Assembly (NCBI GenBank): GCA_964017045.1
Contig: OZ024794.1
Coordinates: 21,315,316 to 21,379,315, forward strand
Origin: Omphiscola glabra
Lineage: Eukaryota; Mollusca; Gastropoda; Lymnaeidae
DNA length: 64,000 nucleotides
Direction of reading: 5' to 3'
Positions 14,501 through 24,255 of this stretch are shown in pieces; the stretch's first letter is position 1; each line of letters begins with the position of its first letter. The notes beneath the pieces are model-generated. The model ran no database searches. It saw only the letters and a list, made by a program, of their open reading frames with translations, and had not been told where the DNA came from. A program made the position numbers and the translations under genes.

Positions 14501-17500
14501 TGGTTCATAGTCGCCTTCGAGATGACCCGTCCTACATTGGGACTAAACCATGCTCAAGAAGCCGATGTACACTCCAAACAAAAAATATTAGCCTCCCTTC
14601 CGTTAGTCGTAATGTGATATATGTGATTGTGTGCCGTAGATGTCATTCTAGTTATATTGGCGAAACAGGGAGAAGATTGGCAGATAGGTTCACATAACAT
14701 CTTCGGGATATTGAACAAGGTAAACTTTCCCCAGTCTCTTCACACTTCAACGGAGGGCAGCGTAAAAGTGCATTAGATCTATCCATTACGGCACTAATTT
14801 TGTGCACAAACACACGAGAGAGAGTAAGAAATGGAAAACAAATGTATTCAGCTTTTCGGTACCATATGGTATGAATCAAATGCTCTCTTACTAATGTTTC
14901 TCAATTTCCCTGTATTTCTTCTTCTTTTCTTTCCCTCTTCCCTATTTAATCTCTCTCCCACTTACTTTCTGTTACAATTAATTTGCTGCCCTCTTGGATA
15001 CTACTTCTCATCTAAGTGCTATTTTTTAATATTCTGTTTTTTTCTGTTTGTTCGCTGACGAAGGCTTCCTGCCAATACGTTTGTTGTTTTTGTTGTGTTA
15101 CTTTTTTCAGGTTTAACCTTACTTTGTTTTACTAATTTCCTATGAATTCAAGATTAGCATAACTTGTTCTGTTTCAATTTAAATAAGGGACTAGTGTACA
15201 TATTAATGTGTTCAAGTTTATGCAATACACTTAGCTCAACCTGATGAGAAAATCTCACAGTTTAGATTGATTTTGACTAAAATGTGACTTAAGAACTTTT
15301 AGCACTAGGGTCTTCAATTTGTTGTTTAAAGACACACATTTATAAGCTGTAACTTGAAAATATTATTTAAAAAAGTAAGTCTTCTGCCAGGAGTCTCAAG
15401 ACGTGCAGCTTGCAGAAAAATACGAAAACATTAATTTATTACTGGATTAAAAGTAGAGGATTGTTTTTAGAAAACTATGCTAAACTGAATAAGTAAAGTG
15501 TCTTCAAAATCCATTAACATTTTCTCTGATGGGATCTTTGTTGAAATCCTCTTCTGAATTAAAATTTACAAATTTAGTATAAATCCATAAAAACATTCAC
15601 TATTCTATTAAAACCACCTAGATTAAGTTAGCATCAAACTTCTCCATGGCCTTTTCTCATTGCCATCTCTCAGATTAATTGGTTATACGCCTTTTTTTTT
15701 TTTTTTTTTTTCTTTTCCATCAGCTAATTGATATAGCTGATGCCAGCCACCATCCCCACCTTAAATGTATTACATTGAGAATAAAATGACATCAGACTTT
15801 GATGTAACTGACATGCTCCTCAATGGCACACTGTATAGCAGCATCACTAGTCAGGTCCACTTTGCTCAGAGGTTTTCCTCTCTGTGCGCAAGTCTTAAAT
15901 GTTATTGAAAAAATGGCCTACTCTTATAATCATTGAAAGAAATTGCCCTAAATTTTTAATTGCAATAGGAATTTAAAGCAAAATACTCAATAGTCAAGGC
16001 TAATTAATCAGCATCTTCCTGAGCTAGAAAGTTTGCATATGGGTGTAGCCCTGGTCTGTAGTGTATTAAAAAGGTTTAAAAGATTACCCTGCCTTTGTCA
16101 GTCTTCTGCCAGGAGTCTCAAGAAGTGCAGCTTGCAGAAAAATACGAAAACATTAATTTATTACTGGATTAAAAGTAGAGGATTGTAAATGTTACAACTT
16201 CACATCTGTTACTGTTTACTCCGTTGCTGTCTAGGGTTAACGAATATACTCTGTCACACTAAGGTTCACAATAATGACCAACAACAGTGTCCACAGTAAA
16301 TTATGTGTTTATTACTATATACTAAACTATACACTTGTAACACAAATATATCTCGCAGTAACACAGCACACTCAGGCAACAAGCACTACAATGATTTTAA
16401 CAAATCTACTATCTCTATTACTACTCTCGACTCTACACTAACTCTAAGGATCTACTCTGGCTCTACTACTCCTGTCTCTACTACTGGCTCTGGCTCTACT
16501 CTGTCAACTACCTCCTGGGTCTACCTCTTGTTAACTAACCCAACTACCCAGCTCACAGTTTTTATCCCCTCCGTCTGTTCACCCCCACCCAGCTACACTA
16601 ATTGCTCAACACGAACCAATTTCACCTCTGACCCCACAATCTTGCCCTAACACAACATCTCACAGTCGCCATCCGCCAGACCAGAATTCCTTAACGATCC
16701 AGGTCGTAACACTAATAACTAGATATTTTATGAGATCTTACTGTGGCAACTTCTCAATGGCAAAAAATGAAACGTCTATTCTCTGCCCTAGGCCTAGATT
16801 CTGTAAATGATATCATTCTGCATGCAAAGGTTGTTTTTTTTGTATACACATCTCATTTTGTTAGCAGAAGAAAGCTTTTAGCACAAAGTTTTTTTATGTA
16901 AGCTTTGTCTCAATTTCTCAATTCATGCTTTACCTTGTGGGTATACACATCCTTGACATTTATTCAGCAGATAAAATGTGCTAATTGATTTACATCTTTA
17001 GGTCACTGATGCCATAGCACACTTTTCATACCCATCAAAAGATGATTTACTGTTTGCATATGAATTTGGCCACAGTAGCCAGTTTGAAGGTACAGCTTCC
17101 ATTGTTTTTGTCAATCTGCATCAATCTTCATCTTTTTTGTCAATCTTCATCAATCATTTTTGTCAATCTTCATCAATCATTTTTGTTAATCTTCATCAAT
17201 CATTTTTGTCAATCTTCATCATTCATCAATGACTTTCTTTTAATTGATTTTTAAAAAAAAACAACAAATGATTAATCATCTAAACTGAGACAGCGTTATA
17301 ATATAGTTCATATACTCATGAGTAAGCCACTTACCACCTTACTCACTATCATAGTCAAATTCTGAGGCACAACAATTATTTCAGCCTACGCCTATAGTCA
17401 GAATAAAAAGAAGCATTACCTTTTTCATTACAATCAAAGATCCTCAAGTATCTGTGTTTTCCAGCCTCCATTTTACATGGGGGAACTGAGTGGTCATCAA

Positions 17501-20500
17501 ATTGCCATAATTAGCATCACTATATATGCTCAGTTAAATAAGAATGGAAAGAACAAAGTGCAAATATTTTAAAATCATTAAACCAAAGTTTTCATTTTAT
17601 CAATTATATTTGAAAAATGTATTCCCTACCTTCAGATTATCAGTCCCCACAATTCTCACAGAGAGAAGATTGGGAGAAAGAGCTTGAGAGACTCCAATGT
17701 ACGACTATGTGGAGAGTTTCAGATGCCAATTACAATTTTCAAATAAGCACAAGGTAATCTTATTTTTAGAGAGTAAACTATTATTATAAATTGACACCTT
17801 TAGAAGATGCCGGATTGTGCAGCAGCAAAAGTGATCTACTGGCAGTTACCTGTGGGGTAGATGGCTCACCAGTTGACCATGTAGAGGACTTGCATCAAGG
17901 GGAGGTGGAATGCAATGAATTGATTGGAAGGATGTTGTGGAGCAGGCCAGGGCTTTAAACAGGCTGTAGTGCCACTGCTTATGATGTCTAAATGGAAGGA
18001 TGTGTTTGAGCAGGCCGGGGCCCTGCATGGGCTGTAGCGCCATTGCTTATGATGTCTAAATGGAAGGATGTGTTTGAGCAGGCTGGGGCCCTGCATGGGC
18101 TGTATCGCCACTGCTTATGATGTCTGAATGGAAGGATGTGTTTGAGCAGGCCAGGGCCCTTCATGGGCTGTAGCACCATTGCTTATGATGTTTAATGGAA
18201 GGATGTGTTTGAGCAGGCCAGGGCCCTGCATGGGCTGTAGTGCCACTGCTTATGATGTCTGAATGGAAGGATGTGTTTGAGCAGGCCGGGGCCCTGCATG
18301 GGCTTTATCGCCACTGCTTATGATGTCTAAATGGAAGGATGTGTTTGAGCAGGCCGGGGCCCTGCATGGGCTGTAGCGCCATTGCTTATGATGTCTAAAT
18401 GAAAGGATGTGTTTGAGCTGGCCAGGGCCCTGCATGGGCTGTATCGCCACTGCTTATGATGTCTGAATGGAAGGATCTGTTTGAGCAGGCCGGGGCCCTG
18501 CATGGGCTGTAGCGCCATTGCTTATGATGTCTAAATGAAAGGATGTGTTTGAGCAGGCCGGGGCCCTGCATGGGCTGTATCACCACTGCTTATGATGTCT
18601 AAATGGAAGGATGTGTTTGAGCAGGCTGGGGCTCTGCATGGGCTGTAGTGCCACTGCTTAAGATGTCTAAATGGAAGGATGTGTTTGAGCAGGCCAGGGC
18701 CCTTCATGGGCTGTAGCGCCATTGCTTATGATGTCTAAATGAAAGGATGTGTTTGAGCAGGCCGGGGCCCTGCATGGGCTGTATCACCACTGCTTATGAT
18801 GTCTAAATGGAAGGATGTGTTTGAGCAGGCTGGGGCCCTGCATGGGCTGTATCGCCACTGCTTATGATGTCTGAATGGAAGGATGTGTTTGAGCAGGCCA
18901 GGGCCCTTCATGGGCTGTAGCACCATTGCTTATGATGTTTAATGGAAGGATGTGTTTGAGCAGGCCAGGGCCCTGCATGGGCTGTAGTGCCACTGCTTAT
19001 GATGTCTGAATGGAAGGATGTGTTTGAGCAGGCCGGGGCCCTGCATGGGCTTTATCGCCACTGCTTATGATGTCTAAATGGAAGGATGTGTTTGAGCAGG
19101 CCGGGGCCCTGCATGGGCTGTAGCGCCATTGCTTATGATGTCTAAATGAAAGGATGTGTTTGAGCTGGCCAGGGCCCTGCATGGGCTGTATCGCCACTGC
19201 TTATGATGTCTGAATGGAAGGATCTGTTTGAGCAGGCCGGGGCCCTGCATGGGCTGTAGCGCCATTGCTTATGATGTCTAAATGAAAGGATGTGTTTGAG
19301 CAGGCCGGGGCCCTGCATGGGCTGTATCACCACTGCTTATGATGTCTAAATGGAAGGATGTGTTTGAGCAGGCTGGGGCTCTGCATGGGCTGTAGTGCCA
19401 CTGCTTAAGATGTCTAAATGGAAGGATGTGTTTGAGCAGGCCAGGGCCCTTCATGGGCTGTAGCGCCATTGCTTATGATGTCTAAATGAAAGGATGTGTT
19501 TGAGCAGGCCGGGGCCCTGCATGGGCTGTATCACCACTGCTTATGATGTCTAAATGGAAGGATGTGTTTGAGCACGCTGGGGCCCTGCATGGGCTGTAGT
19601 GCCACTGCTTAAGATGTCTAAATGGAAGGATGTGTTTGAGCTGGCCAGGGCCCTGCATGGGCTGTAGTGCCAATGCTTGTGATATAAAATTTTGAACCTA
19701 TTCCTCTATCGTTGCCAACCTAAGATTACAATATGAAATCTGTGCTCTAATTAATTTTTACCATATAGATAACCTGATTAACAAACAGCACACTGGAAAC
19801 AATAGTTACAAATGTATCTATCCATTGATAAAAATTGGATTTATTATTCTTTGCCTTACTTTCTCTTTATAGTACATTCAAATACCATTAAACAAGTTTT
19901 TTCATTTATCACTGTTCTCAGCTTTTCTTTACAGCTCATTCCACTTCTGCCTTCTCAACTGGGGCGAAATGGAACTTGCAATATAAACTAATTATATAAG
20001 TGTTGGACTGCCATAAAGCTTAAAATAGATTAAATAGACATGAACAATCTGTGTCAATATAACAATATATATTAAGCTTTAATAATAATTTTACATTACA
20101 CATAAGCAAACGTAACAAAACGTTGTTCGTGTCTATTTAATCTCTTGCAAAATAAAGTGTGATCTCTTTTTTTCAGTTTGCCAGAGTATTTCATCACACC
20201 TATCAACTTATTGAATACTGACATTGTAAAGGCAGTAGCTCAGTATGTCGACAAAAGAGTTCCAGTAAGTAACCTGGCAATTTGTATGGTACCGAGCAGT
20301 GGGATTTACCTTTACTTTTAAAATGTCTACAATTATCTCTTGCTTTTAAAAATAAACAATATGAAATGATTTAAGCATCATGTTCTCTTAAAAACCATTT
20401 CACTGTTTTCTAACCATATTTCAGACCTGGTCATACACATATGTTAATGGTGCTAGTCTTATTAGAACATCATTCATACAGCCAGAATCCGATTTTAAAG

Positions 20501-23500
20501 CTTTGGAAGAAAAGTAAAGTTTTTGTTGTACCATTATTGATATTCAGCAAAAGTTGAAATATTTAAACTAAAATTTTTATTTTGTGAACTTTTGAAAAAA
20601 AAGTTTATTTGTCTTTTTAATTTTCATATAGGATTACTAATTTTTTATTATTTTTTTATTACCTTTGCAAAGCACATTTTATTTGAAATTCATTAGATAT
20701 TTCAACAAAACCACATATGTCTGTTTATATTGTCTAACTTTTGGTCACAGTTTAAACATTTTAAAATATACGTCTTATTTAAAAAGATGTACAAAATGTG
20801 TGCACGCTTAAAAAAGTAGCTTAACCACAAAAATTGTGACACATGTAGGAATTCAATTTTATTTAAAAGTTTAACTTAGATGTCTTCTTTGTATTATTTC
20901 TAAGGATGTATAATGCCATCAAACAGTCTAGTGGTAATGACAAAGACCTATTCATATTAGACCTCGGACGAATCTGCCCATCTCTTTTAGACATCAGGAC
21001 AAGTCATGAAAAACTTAAAAATATCATAATGACAGGTTAGGATTCATCGATCCAACTTTTTTTTTATCCCCTCCTGTCTATCAGGCTGCTCAGCGTCCCG
21101 CCAGAGTTTCTTCTGTTACTGTTAGCATAAATAATGTTAAGTGGAATGTCAATGAATGTCATCAAACTGAGAATGACATAAAAAATGGAGTTTAAAAAAA
21201 GAGCTTGATGTAAAGCTTTTCAGAGAAGCACAAAATATGCTCACTGTCCTACTAATTGTCAGTTGTTCAGTTTCTAAACATTTCAATACCGCTAACCATA
21301 ATGGAATATTAGACTTTGCAGTTACTGATATGTGTATGCAAGAAATACAATTTAAATGGAAAATAAATTAATTAAAAAATTTGGTACATTAACTCCATAT
21401 GGTATAACCAAATTCACAATTTTACACATGGTAGCTGCAATGTTTTTTTCCCGTTTGGTTTTTTACTTTCTACTTTCATCCACTTTCTTTCCATTCTTCT
21501 GAGCTTTGTTTTCATTAGGGACTTGTGGCCATTCTTCTTTTCTTTTTTTCAGGTAGGATACATATATATTACGTACATTTAATTTATAACTCTTTGAATG
21601 TTTTTTGTTGTACTGATAAAGGCATTTGCCGAACAGTTTACATTTGTATTCTGCGTAACCATAATTAAAGCTTAACCAATCTTGTTTTATTTGCACAAAT
21701 TGTGTCATTAATCTAATAATAATAATCAATTGCAATTTTTTCAACAGATTCTGCCAAAGATTTCTACAGCTCAGATTCAAGGTGGTTCTCCAATCTAGAA
21801 AATAGCCAATGGTTAAACCATGTGTCTAGCTGCCTCAATGCTGCAAACCATGTTGTTAATCAAATTATAAGAGAATCCTTAACTGTAGTTCTAAAAGGTA
21901 ATTACTATAACAATTGCTGCTTATAATTAAATGATAAAAATCAAAGCAAATTTTATTAAGTTCAGCTAAGATCTAGCACAAGTTAGCTTCTTAATGATTC
22001 ATTATCTTGCATAAGATTAAGTCAGTCTGTTTTTCATGTCTCACACAAATTACTACTGTAATTAGTTTATTTTTTTATAATTTGATCATGATTGCAGAAG
22101 AAAGTGGTTGTGATATGACGTGCCTTGTGTCGTGTCTGGTACAGCTGCAGTTAGATCCTGAGTACAGAACAATTAGTGGTTTTCAGAGCTTGGTTCAGAG
22201 AGAATGGATAATCATGGGGCATCCCTTCCAAAAACGCCTGCATCTAATTTGGACCCCAGACTCAAATGCTGAACTGGAGCAGGTATTTTTAAAATCATTT
22301 TTTTAAAGTACATCATTGACCCTCCCATATTTAATTTATTAATGAAGCCATTCACGAGATTTAAACAGCTCTATCCCGCCACCAGACATGCTGTGTACAC
22401 ATTGCAACAAAAAAAAAACACAACTCTCCCTATCGTTATAAAATTTGAATCCAGAGATGCAAGACCAAGGAAGCTACGGCCATATATTTGGTATTATATC
22501 AGTTTGGGAAAGAGATTTCATTTATATTAACAGTGGCTTTATTTTTCAATGATGATTAAAAATACCGTATTTTCCGGCGTATAAGACGACCCCTTACTTT
22601 TCCTGTTAAAATATCTAAGGTTTGGTCTATACTCGCCGTATAAGATTACCCCTCTTCCAACGCACACCAAATAAAAATTTAAAAACATCAGATTTGATTT
22701 TAATATGGTAATTTTAATTCAAACTCAAATGCTTATGACATGCAGGTACTTACCAGGAAAACTGTCACTTATAAACATAAGGCTGTTTGTCATTAAACAA
22801 GTAAACATAAAACAGTGCAAGTGGATTAAACTTTTCCTAATTCACTCTAAAGCTGAAAGGAAGGATAAGACAATAAACCCATGGGAGCTGACATGCTGTT
22901 TGTTTTCTGAGCTGTCAACCAAACTAGAAGTATAGGGCTTCTGTCCGTGAAGTATCAGCATGCTGTATACCAGCATATAAGACGACCCCCGGCGTATAAG
23001 ACAACCCCCGACTTTTGAAAAGATTTTCATGGGTTATAAAGTCATCTTATACGCCGGAAAATACGGTACCCATTACCACAGTTGAGTACTTTGACAAAGT
23101 TTAGCAATTAACACCACAAAAGCATTGTAAATAATGCAACAAAAAGCTGCTATTTTTTAAAATCCAGTTCACTTTATTGCTTGTTCTTGTAATTATATCA
23201 CAGAATATATTTGTTCTGAAACAGTATCTCCCATCGGCCTGGATTTCACTAGGAAAAATTTCTGAGTGTTGTGATCGTTCTCTCCCCCCCCCCCCCCCCC
23301 CTTTTTTGATCTTGATGAATGGGTTAATTAAGACATTAAATGGGTACATTTAAACAATTTAAATTGTTCTTTTTCTTTCTCACAGGCACCTTTGTTTTTG
23401 CTATTCCTGGATTGTGTTTGGCAGTTGCTTCAACAATTTCCCTCATCATTCGCCTTCACTGAAACATATCTGACATCTCTTTGGGACACCTTACACATTG

Positions 23501-24255
23501 GTTTGTTTGACACGTTTCTGTTTAACAGTTGTTGGCAGAGGAAAAAATTTTTGAGTGAGGGTCGCAAAATTTCCCTACCCAGTGCATGGGATTGGAAGTT
23601 TCAGCTTGGTGAAGAGCAGTTGTTGTTATTTAATAACCCCCTGTACATGTTGCGGACTGCTTATGACCTGGACCATGTCGTGGACAGTGCAAAGAATGCC
23701 TTGCGTCTTTCAGGGGAGAGGTTAAGAGAGAATCGATATTCCTTACTCTTGGGTAACCCTCCTCCTACTGCTGATGTATTTGCTCTTCAAGAGGTTATTT
23801 TAAAACCAGAAGTCACTGCCAGCCTGATTAAGCTTTGGTCTCAGTGCTTTCTTAGATGGACAATCCCAGCACAAATAGTTGGTGGGGGCAACCCTTCTCA
23901 ATATATGCAGCAGTGTGTCCTAGCAGAGGAGGTGGTGTGCCTGCAGCATAAGCTTCAACTGCTTACCTATCAGCTCCAAGAGATACAGTGCAACACTGAC
24001 TCTGAAGATGGGAATCACTTGCAACAACCCAAATTTAGGATCAAGAATCCACGCCCACAAAGTGGTCTGCTCTTTGGGTCGTCAAGTTATCAAACCACAA
24101 GCAAACATTTGTCCACTGTGTACATTACCTCATCTTTCCCTTTCAGCCCTGGTGTATCACAGCACACTCAGCACTCCCTCATCTGTGGACCATTGTCTAG
24201 GTACCTGAAGGACACTGAAATAGATCATGACTATGCTCACGATGATGATGACTAA
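3366..24255 (+). CDS. MTMR10: Myotubularin-related pseudophosphatase, MTMR10/11/12 group
   Basis: Fifteen exons with GT-AG borders join in frame into 753 residues (human MTMR10 is about 777): 3366-3425, 8701-8754, 10907-10970, 11177-11322, 11483-11561, 12347-12429, 14071-14127, 17002-17089, 17636-17753, 20177-20264, 20425-20513, 20905-21035, 21748-21897, 22098-22282, 23386-24255. Residues about 40-170 form a PH-GRAM domain (GERVIAGADSVLMFAPF; CVDTIYQ; KYLEIYCKDYQIHIFGF). Residues about 190-580 are the myotubularin phosphatase-like fold, with GFQSLVQREWIIMGHPF and LFLDCVWQLLQQFP. Where active members carry the CX5R loop, this protein reads EESGCDMT at 403-410, so both the Cys and the Arg are missing. 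It should be catalytically dead and act as a scaffold or partner for active myotubularins, as known for MTMR12. The C-terminus has SSFPFSP, typical of MTMR10, and ends in an acidic run. Orthology within MTMR10/11/12 is not resolved. Confidence 0.95.
3725..4316. mobile_element. MULE-like MITE with long terminal inverted repeats, MTMR10 intron 1
   Basis: Arms of about 110 bp are inverted copies of each other: both hold GGCTATTCG, GAGAGGTTGG, an AT-rich stretch and ATTTGGTATCAAATGAAA. A perfect 9-bp direct repeat, TTATGATAA, flanks the element at 3716-3724 and 4317-4325. Long TIRs with a 9-bp target duplication are the pattern of Mutator-like elements. It has no coding capacity. A hAT element of 178 bp is inserted inside it, so the original element was about 406 bp. 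An internal GC-rich hairpin lies at 4140-4186 (ACCCGCGGCCA pairs with TGGCCGCGGGT). Confidence 0.8.
3953..4130. mobile_element. hAT MITE, SPIN/Charlie-like ends, nested in the MULE-like element
   Basis: The termini read CACCGGTTCTCAACCTGG on the left and, as reverse complement, CAGTGGTTCTCAACCTTCC on the right. A perfect 8-bp duplication, GTCTAAAG, sits at 3945-3952 and 4131-4138. Inside are GGGTCGC blocks near both ends and CCTAAGACCATCAGAAAA. From memory, this end sequence and the internal GGTCGC/CCATCGGAAAA pattern are those of SPIN and Charlie-type hAT MITEs of vertebrates. It is non-autonomous. Confidence 0.85.
4433..4582. mobile_element. Palindromic MITE with CTGTTTAC ends (copy A)
   Basis: The left end CCTGTTTACCCTCAAACTC and the right end, read in reverse as CTGTTTACTCTTACGATTT, are imperfect inverted repeats. 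The centre holds repeated AAAATCGTACATTGTAC motifs on both strands. Related copies are at 13101-13239 (opposite orientation) and, as fragments, near 13780-13836, 32330-32386 and 34902-34998. Superfamily not assigned. Confidence 0.6.
5484..5533. repeat. (TA)n microsatellite
   Basis: About 25 uninterrupted TA dinucleotides in MTMR10 intron 1. Confidence 0.95.
6012..6302 (-). CDS. Possible nested ORF or exon of unknown function
   Basis: A 96-codon frame, antisense within MTMR10 intron 1, opens at ATG-ATG and ends in a TAA stop. Its composition looks protein-like rather than random: mixed Lys/Glu/Leu, HEEACVNIDAAMMVQFSKL, a Trp in AVWNVLSQKWSLL, and little low complexity. That could fit a helical or coiled-coil protein, a terminal exon of a gene nested in the intron, or a retrocopy fragment. 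An AG lies just upstream at about 6308, so a spliced upstream exon is possible, but none was found. I do not recognise the family. It may be a chance ORF. Confidence 0.25.
   Translation of the reverse strand: MMFGYLKNKAHTLIKYIGELRIVKVNSMKSITEINILLKKHEEACVNIDAAMMVQFSKLIECEHQLFYTNKNTLAVWNVLSQKWSLLKEIKSGDDI
8755..10906 (+). other. MTMR10 intron 2, nothing recognised
   Basis: AT-rich, with a G homopolymer of about 17-18 at 10661-10678. The ORFs in this intron are short and read as chance. No repeat family was recognised. Confidence 0.5.
12470..13845. repeat. Compound decayed repeat region in MTMR10 intron 6
   Basis: Several remnants abut. A G-run with GGTTCCGGCAGAAAGTACGT follows at 12777-12805 and resembles 29741-29775. 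The palindromic MITE copy B is at 13101-13239. The part at about 13370-13845 aligns along its length with 31925-32390 inside the hAT element of the SUB1 intron: both have TTTTATGCTGAT, CAAAACAAAGTGAC, GCCAGCTTAA and TTGATCCCACT in the same order and both end in GGGTAAACAGG. The segment at 13310-13350 also resembles 54335-54370. Boundaries are not sharp. Confidence 0.55.
13101..13239. mobile_element. Palindromic MITE with CTGTTTAC ends (copy B)
   Basis: It starts CCTGTTTACTCTTACGATTT and ends in ATTTTAAGAGTT. It is the reverse-complement counterpart of the copy at 4433-4582, sharing CAGTATGTTTATTTTTT and GATAATGTATTG. Confidence 0.6.
14268..14875 (+). pseudogene. Penelope-like element remnant: end of RT region plus GIY-YIG endonuclease
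   Basis: One frame runs from about 14268 to a stop at 14695-14697 and continues in the same frame after it as HLRDIEQGKLSPVSSHF to about 14874. Characteristic stretches are PPLIVYRRDKNLGDLLVHS, the Cys-rich PCSRSRCTL, then VIYVIVCRRCHSSYIGETG, which holds the Y-(x)n-YIG signature of a GIY-YIG nuclease with the usual upstream Cys pair. Penelope-like retroelements carry this domain after their RT. The upstream RT is missing, so the copy is 5' truncated as well as interrupted. It lies in MTMR10 intron 7 on the host strand. Confidence 0.8.
15051..15084 (+). ncRNA. Decayed hammerhead-ribozyme-like motif of the Penelope-like remnant
   Basis: CTGACGA at 15055-15061 matches the first core strand of a hammerhead. 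It is followed by a 3-bp stem GGC/GCC with a TTCCT loop, then AATAC where the second core strand should be GAAAC. Penelope-like elements are known to carry minimal hammerheads outside their ORF, and this motif lies about 180 bp after the endonuclease frame. The two core changes predict loss of cleavage. Confidence 0.5.
15379..15464. repeat. 86-bp direct repeat, copy 1
   Basis: GTCTTCTGCCAGGAGTCTCA through GAGGATTGT. It recurs at 16101-16186, 722 bp downstream, with a single visible mismatch (ACGTGCAG versus AAGTGCAG). Confidence 0.9.
16101..16186. repeat. 86-bp direct repeat, copy 2, next to a solo LTR
   Basis: Nearly identical to 15379-15464. Its end (GGATTGT) falls three bases before the LTR-like element at 16190. 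The 636 bp between the copies includes a T-run at 15691-15711 and no coding sequence. Confidence 0.9.
16190..16711 (-). mobile_element. Probable solo LTR (gypsy-like), minus orientation
   Basis: The ends are TGTTAC and GTAACA; read on the minus strand the segment starts TGTTACGACCTGG and ends GTAACA. An AATAAA polyadenylation signal lies in the minus orientation near 16305, at the position expected for the R region. The inside is a CT/CTACT-rich low-complexity stretch. At 522 bp the size suits an LTR. No intact target duplication is seen (flanks GTAAA and CTAAT). No internal gag-pol lies nearby. Confidence 0.55.
17116..17230. repeat. 23-bp minisatellite, about 4-5 copies
   Basis: The unit GTCAATCTTCATCAATCATT plus TTT repeats with a constant 23-bp period (unit starts at 17139, 17162, 17185, 17208), right after exon 8 of MTMR10. 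Confidence 0.85.
17925..19679. repeat. 68-bp minisatellite with a 747-bp higher-order duplication, MTMR10 intron 9
   Basis: About 26 tandem units of 68 bp, each with GGAAGGATGTGTTTGAGCAG, a GGGGCCCTGCATGGGCTGTA-like core and CACTGCTTATGATGTC. The first unit is degenerate. One unit is 67 bp (GATGTTTAATGG). Units 18045-18791 and 18792-19538 form two higher-order copies of 747 bp (eleven units each) that I read as identical throughout. Unit variants recur in the same order. The array is far more GC-rich than the intron around it. Minus-strand frames of about 63 codons recur only because the unit lacks stops in some frames; this is not a gene. Confidence 0.95.
22563..23068. mobile_element. TIR element with CCGTATTTTCCGGCG ends, MTMR10 intron 14
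   Basis: The left end TACCGTATTTTCCGGCGTAT and the reverse-complemented right end TACCGTATTTTCCGGCGTAT match for about 26 bases. TA on both sides could be the target duplication. TATAAGACGACC-like motifs recur inside each end. It is 506 bp long with no transposase. Confidence 0.75.

Noticed and set aside
16303..16650. 115-codon Ser/Thr-rich plus-strand ORF
   Set aside because: Low-complexity CTACT sequence inside the LTR-like element, antisense to its inferred transcription.
17127..17228. Short regularly spaced repeats that could look like a CRISPR array
   Set aside because: The 23-bp units are contiguous with no unique spacers, in a eukaryotic intron; a minisatellite.
17846..19673. Series of similar minus-strand ORFs of 63-81 codons
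   Set aside because: They recur at the period of the 68-bp minisatellite, have no other coding signal, and lie in an intron of MTMR10.
22342..22530. 62-codon ORF after exon 14 of MTMR10
   Set aside because: No conserved sequence, and it lies in an intron.
23392..23400. ATG at 23392 as a separate gene start
   Set aside because: The frame continues upstream to a good acceptor at 23385 and joins exon 14 in frame; it is the last exon of MTMR10.
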